From NCBI GenBank assembly GCA_951217055.1, contig OX578276.1:118304979-118368978 (forward strand): 64,000 nt of DNA, given 5' to 3'. The translations under genes were made by a program, and so were the position numbers. Of this stretch, positions 12,564 through 23,559 are shown piece by piece. The stretch comes from Gerris lacustris (Eukaryota > Arthropoda > Insecta > Hemiptera > Gerridae). The first letter of the stretch is position 1. Each line of letters starts with the position of its first letter. The notes below the pieces were generated by a model. That model was not told where the DNA came from. It saw only the letters and a program-made list of their open reading frames with translations, and did no database searches.

Positions 12564-12885
12564 TTTTTTTTTTTTTTTACTAGCCAGGTGGTAAGTTCTA
12601 GATATTTCACACGTCATATCTCTGTACAATGTACAGCCAAAGAGAGTATGTTGAGATCAGTCATCTCATGGCGTAACACCGCCCTTATACTCCCCTACTA
12701 GTACAAATCAAAGCACCTCGGCCTGGGATCCTGTGTTGGTACCCTGGTATCCCTTTGTAGGTTCCCCTAAACTTGTTCCGCTCTCGATTCATAGATGTAA
12801 ATCAGAGCATCTTGGCATGGGCTCGAGCTCACAACCTTGTGTGACCCTCGATTCATTGATGGCCACGCTGGCTCCTTTCAGTCTT
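12564..12885 (-). mobile_element. Possible tRNA-derived SINE, minus strand
   Basis: A T15 run at 12564-12578 would be the poly-A tail of a minus-strand element. About 250 bp upstream in that orientation is a B-box-like sequence (GTTGTGAGCTCGAGCCC near 12818-12834), preceded by a GC-richer head. No second copy occurs in the window and no target duplication was confirmed, so this is a tentative call from composition and motif placement. Confidence 0.3.
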
Positions 12886-13562
12886 ACAATGTATGTGTGA
12901 AAGTTTTGTTTTAGTTAGTCATAACGTTAATAACGTTTTAAAATAGTGCATTGAATTAAACCACTAAATGAATTCAGTGGTTTGAAATACTGCATTCTTT
13001 ACTTAAAAATTTTCAAATTTAGATATTTTTAGGACTGTAAAGGAGTATTTCGTATTGTGGATAAAATGATCAAATGTCTGTATAATATCTACCAAATTAA
13101 TGATTAGGTAACTGTCTGTATTTATTTTAAGTTTATTAATGACGTAATTATTAATTATATATAGGTTTTATTCAATTTAATTTTATTAGCTACATTTCTA
13201 TTACTTTCTTTGTGTTGGGTTTTATTAAAGTTTTATCATTCACTGGATAGCGAATGTAAAAATTGTTGTTTTTAAATCCTTGTTTTCACACAAATATTAA
13301 ATTGATTAAAGGTTTGTATTCATTAAACAAAAATCTAGCTTTTTTCTCTTTTGTATATTCTCTTTGTCCATTTGTTTAGTTGCTAGGGCTATTTGTAAAA
13401 TCCGTACACACAAATGACTTTTTCTTCTTTAAATTCAATTATTATTAAACATTTTATCATAGTTCGCTACGAAAGAAAGATTGGACTTACTGGACCAAAA
13501 TCAAATCCTCACAATATTCCCACCCTGTATATATATATTTAAGTAAAAAGACAAAACAAATA

Positions 13563-13858
13563 CAGTTGAGTCTCTTAACCCGACCCATATGAGACCATAC
13601 CTCTTCGGATTACTGGATTTTGATATTAAATAATTATTATACAAGTGGATCAGCCTATTTATTGATAAAACAACTACATTTACAAATTTATATAAACTAC
13701 AACTGATAGTTTGTCTTTGTTTACCCTAGTGCCCCTGCGTTTCCTAGTTTCCCCCTCTTTTAGTTATCTAATCTTACATGTGGCAAGAGGGGAGGGGGCC
13801 TCAGCCTCAGTGCCGGATTACTGGAGGTGCGGAGTGTCAGACTACAGAGACTCAACTG
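13563..13858. mobile_element. pogo/Tigger-like MITE, 296 bp
   Basis: Terminal inverted repeats CAGTTGAGTCTC and GAGACTCAACTG are perfect, and TA dinucleotides flank both ends (13561-13562, 13859-13860), as expected for the TA target duplication of the Tc1/mariner/pogo superfamily. A second inner inverted motif (cggattactgga / ccggattactgg) is present in direct orientation. There is no coding capacity, so it would have been moved by a transposase from elsewhere. Confidence 0.85.
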
Positions 13859-15539
13859 TATAGACTATAGGCCAAAATATAATGTATTTCTATATTGCTT
13901 AAAGTTTAATTTATTCCATTTTTGTGATATTGGAGAGGGTGGAATGATAATTAAATGTAGATTTAAATAAACTTGGAATGAAGGAAATAGGATTAAACTT
14001 GTTTTAATAAGAAATAATAAAAGGATGATGTTGAAAAATCATTAGTGTGAAACTATTCATTGCTTTATTTGCACAACTGTGGTTATTTTTTTATCATGCT
14101 GTTTGTTCCTTGTTATCGATTGAAAATTTATGAAAGCTCTTTTCTTTATTTTTGTTTTTCCCCCCTTTAAATATCACCTTTAATGTTTAAAAATACTTAC
14201 AATCAATCAGTAAGACTCCATGAATGTTTTTATTTGTTTTGTTAATAGTATTAGTATTTCTAGTAGACTTACTATAATTGTGTGGGCAAGGAGGAGTAAT
14301 TAGAGACATTGTGCAAATTGAACGAGGTTCAGAAGCCTACTCCCTGCATTAACCTCTTTATATTGTCTCAGATAATAGTGATGATATTCCTGTGTTTTTA
14401 CATTTTTTAGAATTCATTTAGTGCGTTATAAAATATCTAAATCTATTTAGTTTTGAGTTTTGCTTTATTTTTGTATAAAATAGTCATCAATATTTTAGGT
14501 AATTAAATCAGCTTTTGACCTTATTTTTATTTTGTGAAATGCCATTAAATTTTATTTTGAGTTAAATTTTTAGACTAGTGGATAATTTGGTTATGTTGAA
14601 TCTTTCCACCTATATTCTGTGGAATTTACTCAAAGTAAATTAAACATTAAGCGCAATTAAAAAAAATAAGTCAGTTAGTTTTATTTAATTCTAATATTTA
14701 GGCCCCTTTTTAAATGTGTTTAAAAATAAATGTATACAATTAGAAGTTACATCAGGGTGGAGGTAACCATTTAAAAGGATGGCTCTTTTCAAATTAAAAA
14801 ATTGAAATGAGGAAAGACATGTACGCATTATAAATTAAAAGATATAATAATACTGTTATTATTTTATTTGATATTTAAATATTGAATATTGTGACATTCC
14901 TGCCTCTTCTAATCAGTTTACAACTGATAAAACTATGCAGTTTTATTTCTTTTTGCCCCCTAGGATGATGTTTTTGAGATAATTTGTTTGCAGATATTAC
15001 AAAAAACATTGTTTTACAGTATAAACTCATTTAGAAATGATATACTGCTGAATATTGTAGTGCCTGGGTTATAGTGTTAAGTAGTTTAACATGATGTATT
15101 GGTGTAACTCACAACTCATATATTTCTTCTTATTATTAATTTATATAAAATTAATTGAGTTAATTAAAATTAGTTTCCTCTAATATTGAGTATTATTATC
15201 AATTTATTTCATTTTAGTTAATACAAGGATTTTAATCGCTAGGTAGAAAATTACTTATAATTAAAAGTCTTTCTGTGGATTTTTATTTAGTATTTTTTTA
15301 TTTGTCTGTTGTTTTATAAATTTTGTCCTAAGTAAGCTTTAGCTAGCTGTAGGTAGCTGATTCCTTAAGGAAACATTAAAATTATATCTTGGAGTTCTGA
15401 TATATTGGTTGGTTAATTTATTTTTTACATGCATCCTAACATTCCTCATTTTAATCTATTTCTTAAGTTCAGTAACCAATACAGTTTCAGTAAAAAAATA
15501 CAGTAAGGAAATTATTGTTGGAAAATTAAAAACTAAGTT

Positions 15540-15935
15540 TAATAGACTGCCAATTAGTGTGGCACATAGCTTCCTCGCATCCTATCATGTACTTTATTTT
15601 TATATTAACATTAAAATTATAGTTTTATTACATTATTCTAATATTGTTTATAGTGTAAAAACTATTAATAGTTTTAGCGATCTTTAACACTTCATAGCGG
15701 TGTCGCTATTGGTTTTACTAAAAAATTGTATTTGAAAAAAATGTTGGTCAAGTTATCGTTGCACGTTTCATAATTTGCGGACACACAGACCGACAGACAG
15801 ACACGAAACCAAAAATGTTCCCTGATGTCTGAAACGGATTTCTGTCTTGGAATTTTTAAAATCGGAGGCATAAAAGTTTTTCGTTTTCAAAAGTGAACAC
15901 AATGCTTCCGTTACCTTCGGTAAGCTCGGAAGCAA
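15540..15935 (+). repeat. Interspersed repeat family B, copy with terminal hairpin
   Basis: It begins with 'aatagactgccaattagtgtggcacatagcttcct' (quoted in part: gtggcacatagcttcct) and ends with an imperfect hairpin, GCTTCCGTTACC...GGTAAGCTCGGAAGC at 15903-15932. Between are 'gacagacacgaaacc', 'aaaaatgttccctgatgtct' and 'tcttggaatttttaaaatcgg'. The same ordered blocks occur at 24430, 31610, 37656, 39240, 48175, 54985, 59345 and 62300. No coding capacity is seen. It lies in the intron before the 16131 exon. Confidence 0.75.
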
Positions 15936-16130
15936 TATTGATATTAAAAAAATATACAGGTATATATTTAAAATTAAAGGAATCTTCTGACTTAATTAAT
16001 GGTTTTTTTTTTGTTTTTTTTTCACAAAGATAAATAAGCCATAGAATATACGTGTTACTTTCTTACTACTCTATTTAACTTTAAACTTTTAATTTTTATA
16101 ATTCAAAACTTTTGTTGTACTTTGTTATAG

Positions 16131-16395
16131 AATATCAGGGTGAAGATAGCATTGAATGGAGCCGAGCCTTTGCTGATGCTCTTTCAACGTGTTGTCATGA
16201 GGTGGTACTAGGCAGCCTTGACGCTGTACTAAGCTTACTACATCGGTACACCCAGGCCTATCCTCTGACTATGGCTTATATTCCTGGTGTATTCACACCG
16301 CTACTTGCTCATGTTGATGATAACTCATCCAGACAAGAAACACTGGACTTCGTCTCCAAACTCATTCTTAACTACAACTCCATATTCACCCATAT
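16131..16395 (+). CDS. RhoGAP-like gene, exon for the C-terminal part of the RhoGAP domain
   Basis: The acceptor is TTTGTTATAG (AG at 16129-16130) and the donor CATAT|GTAAGT (GT at 16396). Entry phase fits the one base left by 10358, giving a junction through RVNRKYQGEDS. The exon encodes SIEWSRAFADALSTCCHEVV, then LGSLDAVLSLLHRYTQ and AYIPGVFTPLL. This resembles the last helices of RhoGAP domains (LLxHLxxV... NLAxVFGPxLL). The conserved Asn of the GPN motif is not present (TPL instead), adding to the changes at the arginine finger. The exon ends with two spare bases, so at least one further exon is needed; the candidate at 42559 fits that phase. Confidence 0.8.
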
Positions 16396-17320
16396 GTAAG
16401 TACATGTTGGTTATTATCAAACAGAATACAAGTATTTTGCTCTCTGGGATAAGTTATTTTCAGGTTCGGCAAAAGGGCAATTTTTAGGCTCTAGGCAAAA
16501 GTGAGGACCCTTATAATTTCCTGTGTTTGTCTGTCTGTCTGGAGTCGAACTCACCTGCATCTGCAAAAGTACTCAAAACAAAAATTTGAAACTTTGCTGT
16601 TATTTATTTATTTAGAAAGAAATCATACATAGAAATTGTTTGTACATTATACATTACAATTGCAATTATTTACTTCAAATTTGTTTAACTGGCCGCAAAA
16701 GCTTGAGTGCGGCTCAAAGTTATGTGTAATAACCAGAGACGGGAAAAAGTCATAAACGTCATAGTCATATGATTTTGTCATAAAATAGCCATTTTTCGAA
16801 TAAATGTCATAAAATGGGGTTTTCTTAGGATAAACGTCATAGAATGGCCTTTTTTGTCAAATGGTTAGCAAAAAGTTTTTTTTTTGTTTTTTGTTAAAGC
16901 AAATTTATACATTGAACATTCGTGGTCCGGTTCCAGGTAAAAGTGCAGTTCAAACAAAAAACCCTTACACCGGCTTTGTGAAAGGCCTGGGCTCTTAATT
17001 CCCTGATCACTTTCGGACTTAACTAATGCGCTTATGCATACCTGCAACTAGAGAGGCACCGAGGGTCATCCCTAATTCCAAACTTGGGCTCCTGATCGGC
17101 TCCTTCTTGGAACAAATCTTCCAATTAGAATCCAGGAAGGTCAAGATAGATTCTCCAATCAGCCAATAGTAAACCCATTGGGTTGGGCAGTTTCCTGATT
17201 AGCTGTTCCAGAACTTAAGATTTTGTATATATTGGTAATTGGTAAAGGATTAGAATGTTTAATTGGTCATTTGATTTCTTACTCGTGTTACTTGTTTTTT
17301 TTTTTACTTGTTCTTTTACT

Positions 17321-17700
17321 TGGGTTTCGTTGGTAAAACCAAAAAAGGAAACCCTTATAGTTTCGTTCATGTGTCTGTCTATCTGTCAGTTGGTACAGTT
17401 CCAATAACTTTTGAATCAAAAGAGATAGAAACATGAAACATTCCAATATTAAAGATCGTTTTGAGCACACACAGGAAAAATATTGCGAACTCAAAATAAT
17501 CAGCTGTTCAAATTCAAAATGGCGGATAACTCACGTCACGCGAGTTTTTTTTTTAATTTTGAGAGGGGTATCAAATGAAAGGTATTGAAGAGTAGATACA
17601 AAACTATATAACACTTGTGGAAAGCGTTTAATTTTCAACACCATTTTGTCAAAAAACCTAACCTAAAACCCTCCCCCCCCCCCCCCCCCTTAAAACTATA
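17321..17700 (+). repeat. Interspersed repeat family C, copy 2, inside a hAT element
   Basis: The left end GGGTTTCGTTGGTAAAACC matches the terminal repeat of the copy at 46443. The body ('ccaataacttttgaatcaaa', 'tattaaagatcgttttgag', 'gaggggtatcaaatgaaagg') is the same. It ends in a C-run (about 17673-17690), without the matching right terminal repeat. Confidence 0.75.
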
Positions 17701-17899
17701 TTTCCGCTGTTTCTAAAAATATGAAAAAATATGCAAAATATGCTTTCTGCTGGGCCATAGAAAAATAAGAATAGCAATTCGATATGAATTACTGGGAATC
17801 CAAGATGGCGGCTAATTCCTGTCACGGGGATTTTTTTTTTTTAATTTTGTGTGGAGTATCTAATGGAAGGTATTGAGGATTAGATTACAAAAATATATA

Positions 17900-18140
17900 A
17901 CTAAACATCAAAATTTGAATCACGGATGGGAACACGCCCAGGCCATAGCTACCCGACTAAAGGGCAAAGAAGTTCGGAAATTGCCTGAAGGGCGAAAAGC
18001 AAATGAAGTGTCATGCATGAAATTTGCTCCCAGCCCACGTCGAATGGTCTTTTTCCAAGTTTAAAATTCTACTGACGGACAAAAGAGCCAATTTAACGCT
18101 GGATAATATAGAACAACATGATTATTTTTTTCAACGTTGA
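17900..18140 (+). pseudogene. hAT transposase C-terminal remnant
   Basis: Two adjacent frames together show a decayed hAT transposase tail. The first frame reads GWEHAQAIATRLKGKEVRK and EGRKANEVSCMKF. After a frame change near 18035 the sequence reads VEWSFSKFKILLTDKR followed by ANLTLDNIEQH. The latter matches the hAT C-terminal dimerisation motif VERSFSxYKxILTDKRxxL...NIE. A stop follows at about 18138. The frame change and short length make it non-functional; it nonetheless confirms the hAT assignment of the surrounding element. Confidence 0.75.
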
Positions 18141-18560
18141 AGCATTCTGCTAATTATTATTATTTATTATATATTGTAAATATAATTCTGTATTTATGAA
18201 ATATTGAAATCTTTCTTTTGAACTGTTACCCTCCAAAATAACGCTAAATTTTCGCTAAAAAAGGCTAAATTTTCACAGTGAAAATAAACGTCATACTTTT
18301 TGCTAAAACGTCATAAAACAACCGATTTTCTAAAATAGAGGTCATAAAACAGGATAATAAATGTCATAAAAGTCATAGAATAAAGGTCATGAAATGGAAA
18401 AATAAAAGTCATAAACGTCCCGTCTCTGGTAATAACCCTAATACAGAAGAAAGTTTAAGGGGTTAAACAATTTTACTAATGAAAATGCATCATGTGGGAT
18501 GTTAATGAAAGGAGAGGACAACACCCTAAGCACAAATAATATATTGTGGTATCCCACTTG

Positions 18561-20160
18561 ATTATAAAGTATTTATGATGAACCTTAAGTAATAATTAAT
18601 CATGTTAATTGCAGTTAATTACTTTGTTTAGTTAGTTGATTTTTTTTTAGGGGCTGTTAGGAATTTTGCCCTAGATTTTGAAATGTATAATTGTAAATCT
18701 TTGTTTAATTATTTATTAGGTTGGCTAACCTGCGTAATTATGTTCGCGTTCTGACGTCATACTAGGGAAGGGGTAATAGCCTAGGTACCTCGTGGTTTTC
18801 GAAGGAAAATTCACTGATCCGGCTGTTCTCATAGGCGATAGAGGGGCACTGGGAAGTCCGTCTGGAGAGACGATAATAACTTTGTAAATTCGCCATTTAT
18901 GTAGTTTTTAGTAAAACAAGATTTTCTTGTTATTTTATCAAGTCATGTTAGTGTACAAGTTTGTACTAGTTTATCTTCATCCAAATTTAATTTACTACGA
19001 CTAGAGTTTCACTTTGCTGATTTTATCGTAAGTATTTAAAAAACTTAAATTTTAACTTCATTAAATTTTTTGAGTAGAGATTTCTTTTAAAGTAGTATGA
19101 GGAAGTAATTAAAGGAAAACTAATTTTGATCATTTAATTTTTGTAGAGCCAAAGCTTACTGCCACAAAACTTACTGCACAAATCTTCCTGGCATAAATCT
19201 TCGGGACACGAGTCTCACCATTAATCCACCATGTCGGTGCAAACGTAGAATTTTGATCCAAGGAGATCATGTCTCTACTCATTTTAGTCTTACTTCAGCG
19301 AACATAAGAGTTTCTCCAGTTAAAACAGTATCTACGATTTTTCAGAGAATATTAAATTTAAATATTAATTATTTTTATTAGTTTGGTTCATGTACGCCAT
19401 TTTTTTGAACAAATATCAAAGTTCAACTAAGAGTCTTTACCTCGTGGTAATTCTCAGTAGGAATTTATTAATTTTAAACATTCAAGACATGTACAATGGG
19501 ATATAGGATATATATAATAAAGATGTAAAAAGGTTCACATAAAAACATAAAAAATTTTGTGTATTTATAAAAAAAAAAATATAAAATTTGATATAAAAAA
19601 ATAATTTTGCCTAATGTTCTACCGCAGTATTAAAGTATTAATTGTATTTAAAGATAAAAAAAAAAAAGAGAATTTTTTTTATCAATTTGAAATTTTAAAT
19701 AAACTTAAAAAATTATTTATTTAAAAATTTTGTTAGTATTTCTTTTATTTTAATTTTAATATGTTTCCCGTCACAATTTTAAGTTGAGGAATGAGATTTT
19801 TATTAGAAAAGAAAAAGAGCTTAACTCAGAGGTAATTAATGTTAAATTATATTTTAACCCCTTTTTATAAGCGATTCAAGCGAGAAACCGCAATATATTT
19901 GGTAAAAATTCATCTTTGTGCCTTAAAAAATTCTGTTTTTGTAAATCCCCTAACACTAACAAATCAACAAAAAATCAGTTATTCTTTGACAAAAACAAAA
20001 AAGTTTTTAAGGGATTTTTTTATGTTAGCTTATTTTGTAAAAAATACCCCCCCCCCCCCCTCCCCAATTATTAATTTTAAAAAAATGTTTGAGACATTTA
20101 TATCATAGGAATGGATTGACTTCGGAATAGTTTCATTGTGTTTGTTTCACATCATTAATA
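18561..20160. other. Unassigned sequence, partly GC-richer
   Basis: A stretch at about 18740-18900 is richer in GC than its surroundings but shows no convincing exon or motif. The rest is AT-rich, with a C-run at about 20048-20066. Nothing recognised. It would lie within the long intron if the 42559 exon belongs to the RhoGAP-like gene. Confidence 0.4.
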
Positions 20161-20350
20161 GGTTTTTCCCAACCTCCCTATTTGTACCGTCCTTTGTATT
20201 GTCCCCCGGATCATTTAGGACAGGTTTTATATGCATGCGCTCACATTGTACTGTAATAAAATCATCTCAGGTTGGAACGGGTTTAGGACTATTTCGCACC
20301 GTAATAAAAACATTCAAGGAAACCTATCAGGTAGGGAACCTTCCCTGTTA
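20161..20350. mobile_element. Partial copy of the 431-bp TIR element
   Basis: The sequence follows the left 190 bp of the element at 3360-3790 (blocks 'tatttgtaccgtcctttgta', 'gacaggttttata', 'gcatgcgct', 'gtactgtaataaaatcat'). The match stops at 'ccttccctgtta'. The right terminal repeat is absent, so this is a truncated copy. Confidence 0.8.
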
Positions 20351-20489
20351 ACATGTGAGATTTTCAGCTAAATCAGATTTATTTTCACGTAAACTTATAG
20401 AAAACATAGTATATTGTTAGGATTGTATTTAAATTGACTAATTCTTAAAATTTTTTAATCAAAATAGTCTGAACTTTTTTCACAATATT

Positions 20490-20580
20490 TTTGTTTAGGG
20501 GATTAATCTTTTTCAGAGCTAAAATTCATTTCTCGATTTTGTCTCTGGGTATAATTTTTCTGAACATGTATTTCTTTTTA
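20490..20580 (-). repeat. Interspersed repeat family A, short inverted fragment
   Basis: 'gagctaaaattcatttctcg' followed by 'taatttttctgaacatgtat' matches the inverted family A copy at 44760-44820. It is a fragment only. Confidence 0.5.
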
Positions 20581-20755
20581 TCTTTTTTTTTATTCAAATT
20601 CTTTATTGGCAAAAGTTAACAATAGTAAGGGTAACTGCAGTCATTTTATTCCTAATGCGGCTGTGGCCTACTTTTGTGGAGCTAACCCAGCATTTGCTTT
20701 GTTGATTGAGGAAACCGCAGAAAACTCAAATCAGGTTGGCCGGACTCGAGTCCTT

Positions 20756-20787
20756 CCAGATGTGAGGTTTAGAAACCTCACATCTGG
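20756..20787. repeat. Perfect 15-bp hairpin
   Basis: CCAGATGTGAGGTTT at 20756-20770 and AAACCTCACATCTGG at 20773-20787 are perfect complements separated by AG. It lies in the 3' UTR-like part of the truncated non-LTR element. Confidence 0.85.
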
Positions 20788-21085
20788 CATTTATAAATTT
20801 TTACTTATTAGGTGCAGTATATGGTTATGGTTTATAATTAATGTCTTCTGTGAATTTTATAGTCTTCTTTAAATTTTTAATTTTTTTTTTAAATAATATT
20901 TCTAAATTTTTTTTTGTTATGGAAGCATCTTCTTCTATGTTTAATTCTGAATAAAGGTTTTTTTCTTTTTTCTATATGTCCAGTACAATCAGTGAGAATG
21001 TGCTGGATATTTTCTTCTTTTGTTGGGCAGCTGAAACAAATAGGTGAATCGCTTAATCCAATCATATAGTTATATTGTATACATC

Positions 21086-21535
21086 AGGGGTGCCCACCCC
21101 CCTAAGCTCTATGACGCACCCCCCCCCCCCCCAATTTTTTGAGGTATGTTAATACATACACAACTTCTTCGGTTTACGTTATGCTGGTAAAATATAAATT
21201 CTTTACCTGACTTATATTTATCTTAAAATTGTATCTAAACAAATTTTTAGGAAACTAATATTGGCAGACTCTATACTAATATTAATTGAAAATATGCTAA
21301 TCCTGTTCTTAGTGCATCCTCCCCCGGAGAATTTTTGAAAATTGAAGTGCAAAAAGATGAGTTTTAAGGATTTCTGAGGGCAAGATTGTCCTTACAGGAA
21401 AAGAACTAAGAAAAATATTTATTATCACATCCACCCCCCCCCCCCCCAGAGTGGAAAAATGTGCTATTTACTGACCCCCCCCAAGAATTTTAACGACGCA
21501 GTCTGCCTCATAACCCCCCCTCTGTGGGCACCCCT
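21086..21535. mobile_element. hAT-like MITE, 450 bp
   Basis: The ends AGGGGTGCCC and GGGCACCCCT are inverted repeats, preceded by C and followed by G in the usual hAT CAGGGG...CCCCTG pattern. GTATACATC is repeated on both sides (21077-21085 and 21536-21544), so the target duplication is 8 bp with one ambiguous base. The interior contains C-runs and no transposase. It disrupts a non-LTR ORF2 remnant. Confidence 0.88.
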
Positions 21536-21700
21536 GTATACATCTACAGTGAAAACTCCTCATTCTATTGATTTTAATGATATCACATCGATTTATATTA
21601 TATTTCTGAAACCATGGTGTTTTAATTATGTTAAGGTTTATTTTTTTAATAAATTATATAATTTGCAACATTAGTTACATAGTAGGTGGTGCCTAGTTAG

Positions 21701-22869
21701 TATTATTTTTTTACAACACAAATTATCTTTTTCATGTATTGCTTAGTAAAACTCTTTTAGTTTCCACTCTAAATATATTTTTAATTTATTTTCTTTAGAT
21801 TAAAATAACTTTACAAAATTACAATTTCATTACAATTCTATTCAGCCTTTTCTAAGCATTATACTGCCATTTATTTGTTTAAACATTATGCAAATCTATG
21901 AACAATAATAAGAGGATTACGAAAGTGAAATTTATTTAATTTCCTCACCCATTCCATACATCCTGTTGGGTTTATTAGATTTTCTATTTGTATCACAATT
22001 CCTGTCTTCTAAATTTTCTGTCCAAACTATACATTTATGTTTGTGAATATAAATATTTATGTTTGCAAGCAAACTTATTTTTCAGGATGATTACACATGT
22101 AAATTTGTATATTTATAGCTTATAGTTCATGAGGCTGCTGGATTAAATATCGTTAGATTTAGTTGATGGCCAAGAATGCTAACAGCGAAAAATGTGAAGA
22201 CTTTTAGACTGTGCATCCAGATGTTTGGTTGTTTAGGATATTCTTTTGGCGGAGTTTAGCATTCATACAGATTGTTATATACTTTTTTTAATTCTTGGAA
22301 GTCACAAGTATAAAATAGATTGGTTTTCACAAATATTTAAGAATTTTTGTCAACACAAGAGACCTAAAAGAAATTTAAATATGTATTTAGGAAATTTCCT
22401 AAAATGATCTTAATAAAAGTATGAATTAGGATTTTTTGATTGGCAGAAACATAAAATTTTGTCATTTTTTTTTTTTTTTTTTTTTACTTTATTACACCAA
22501 TTATAACGTAGAATACTTTGGACACAAGGAATAAAGCTTGGAATTTACAGATTCCGTTCTCATATTTCATGCCATCTTATTGTAAAATTATGTTAAAGTG
22601 TGAATAGGTAAAAAAAAATAAAAGATATTTGCTCTGAATGTACCGTTGCCTATGTCGTTAATAGTAATCAATTTGTGGTTGCATTTAAAACATAAATACT
22701 TTCTTCCAGGTTACAATTTCCCTATTTATCCTTTTAAACTGTTAAAAGTAACAGTTTAAATAACAGTTATAAATGCAAAAGTGCCTTTAAATGTTAAAAA
22801 AAAAATTAGTCCAAATTCTATAATATATATCTATCTAAATTATTAAAAAAAAATTGTAAACAAACAAAT
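21701..22869. other. AT-rich sequence, nothing recognised
   Basis: It includes a poly-T run near 22467-22486. No exon, RNA gene or repeat shared with the rest of the window is seen. Confidence 0.5.
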
Positions 22870-23209
22870 GTGTCAAATTGTGTGAAGTTTCAAGGCAGCG
22901 GCCGCTTTTTGACGAGCGAAGTGAGTATGGGACAGAGCCCCCTAGTTTAATATAAAAATACTCTGCCAATTAGTGTGGCACATAGCTTCCTCTAGAAGGT
23001 ATGCAAAGAAAAGATCAGTTAAAGAAATAAAAATAATCAAAAAGTTGGAACAGCGTAGCACTGTTCCAGTAAATATTTAATAAATTTGGTTCTAACCAAC
23101 AGTTTTTGGATAAACAAACTCCCCAACTTGCGCCAAAAGTTAGAACACATGTAATAAATTTAATAAACAAATTACCCAGCAACAAAATCGTAGAAACCGC
23201 TATATAAAC

Positions 23210-23242
<33 letters not shown>

Positions 23243-23559
23243 CAATTCCCCCCCCCCCCCAAAACTAAACATAACACAAAAATGAATCTACTATTCAAGA
23301 GCTTTTTAACAATATACATCATATTATAAAAGATTAACTTTGACATTTGTACTCCTTTACTTTGAGGTACCAAAATTATATATTTTAAAAACAAACAATA
23401 CAAAAGGGCATTAATTAAACTAATAAATAAATATAAATAAAAAACCAAATAACAAAAAAATATGTAAACCCTTTTACCTACAACAAAATTATAAATCTGT
23501 ACAAAAGTGCGTGTACATAATTTTTAAAAAATAAATAAATAAAATAGCTTTAATGTACA
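22870..23559. other. Repeat-derived fragments with poly-T and C tracts
   Basis: It contains 'gccaattagtgtggcacata' (about 22965-22984), the start block of family B, followed by unrelated sequence. A T-run of about 30 at 23212-23242 is followed by a C-run to about 23260. A NotI-like GCGGCCGC at about 22908 sits in a short GC-rich patch. No gene is recognised. Confidence 0.45.

Larger units (their letters stand above)
10359..16130 (+). other. Long intron of RhoGAP-like gene
   Basis: Bounded by GTAAGT at 10359 and TTATAG at 16125-16130. It holds a poly-A run (about 11539-11561), a family A copy (12050-12420), a possible minus-strand SINE (12564-12885), a pogo-like MITE (13563-13858) and a family B copy (15540-15935). 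Other parts are AT-rich with nothing recognised. Confidence 0.55.
16734..18428 (+). mobile_element. hAT transposon, degenerate, 1,695 bp
   Basis: The ends CAGAGACGGGA and TCCCGTCTCTG are inverted repeats, and GTAATAAC flanks both sides (16726-16733 and 18429-18436), a perfect 8-bp target duplication typical of hAT. Subterminal regions are packed with repeats of 'gtcata' and 'aacgtcat', a usual arrangement for hAT transposase binding sites. The interior contains a family C repeat (17321-17700) and a decayed transposase C-terminus (17900-18140). The element is not autonomous in this state. Confidence 0.92.
16455..18560 (+). repeat. Interspersed repeat family D, interrupted by a hAT element
   Basis: The two flanking pieces, 16455-16733 and 18429-18560, align in order with 38880-39145: 'gaggacc', 'gtctgtctgtctg', 'aatttgaaactttg', then 'catcatgtgggatgttaatgaaag' (quoted in part: catgtgggatgtt) and 'acaccctaagcacaaat'. 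The hAT element at 16734-18428 splits this copy exactly at its 8-bp target duplication. A further copy is inverted at 41690-41960. Confidence 0.65.
20585..21700 (-). pseudogene. 3' end of a non-LTR retrotransposon, split by a hAT MITE
   Basis: On the minus strand the sequence encodes MIGLSDSPICFSCPTKEEN then IQHILTDCTGH. This is the C-terminal zinc-finger-like C-x2-C...H...C motif found at the end of non-LTR ORF2 proteins. The frame continues upstream across 21545-21590 once the inserted element at 21086-21535 and one copy of its target duplication are set aside. A 3' UTR follows and ends in an AATAAAGAATTTGAATAAAA-like tail at about 20585. Only the last part of ORF2 is present, so the element is 5' truncated and dead. 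It may be of a different family from the intact element at 32262. Confidence 0.7.

Noticed and set aside
20606..20872. 88-codon plus-strand frame
   Set aside because: It lies antisense in the 3' UTR of a minus-strand non-LTR remnant and runs through a snapback hairpin.
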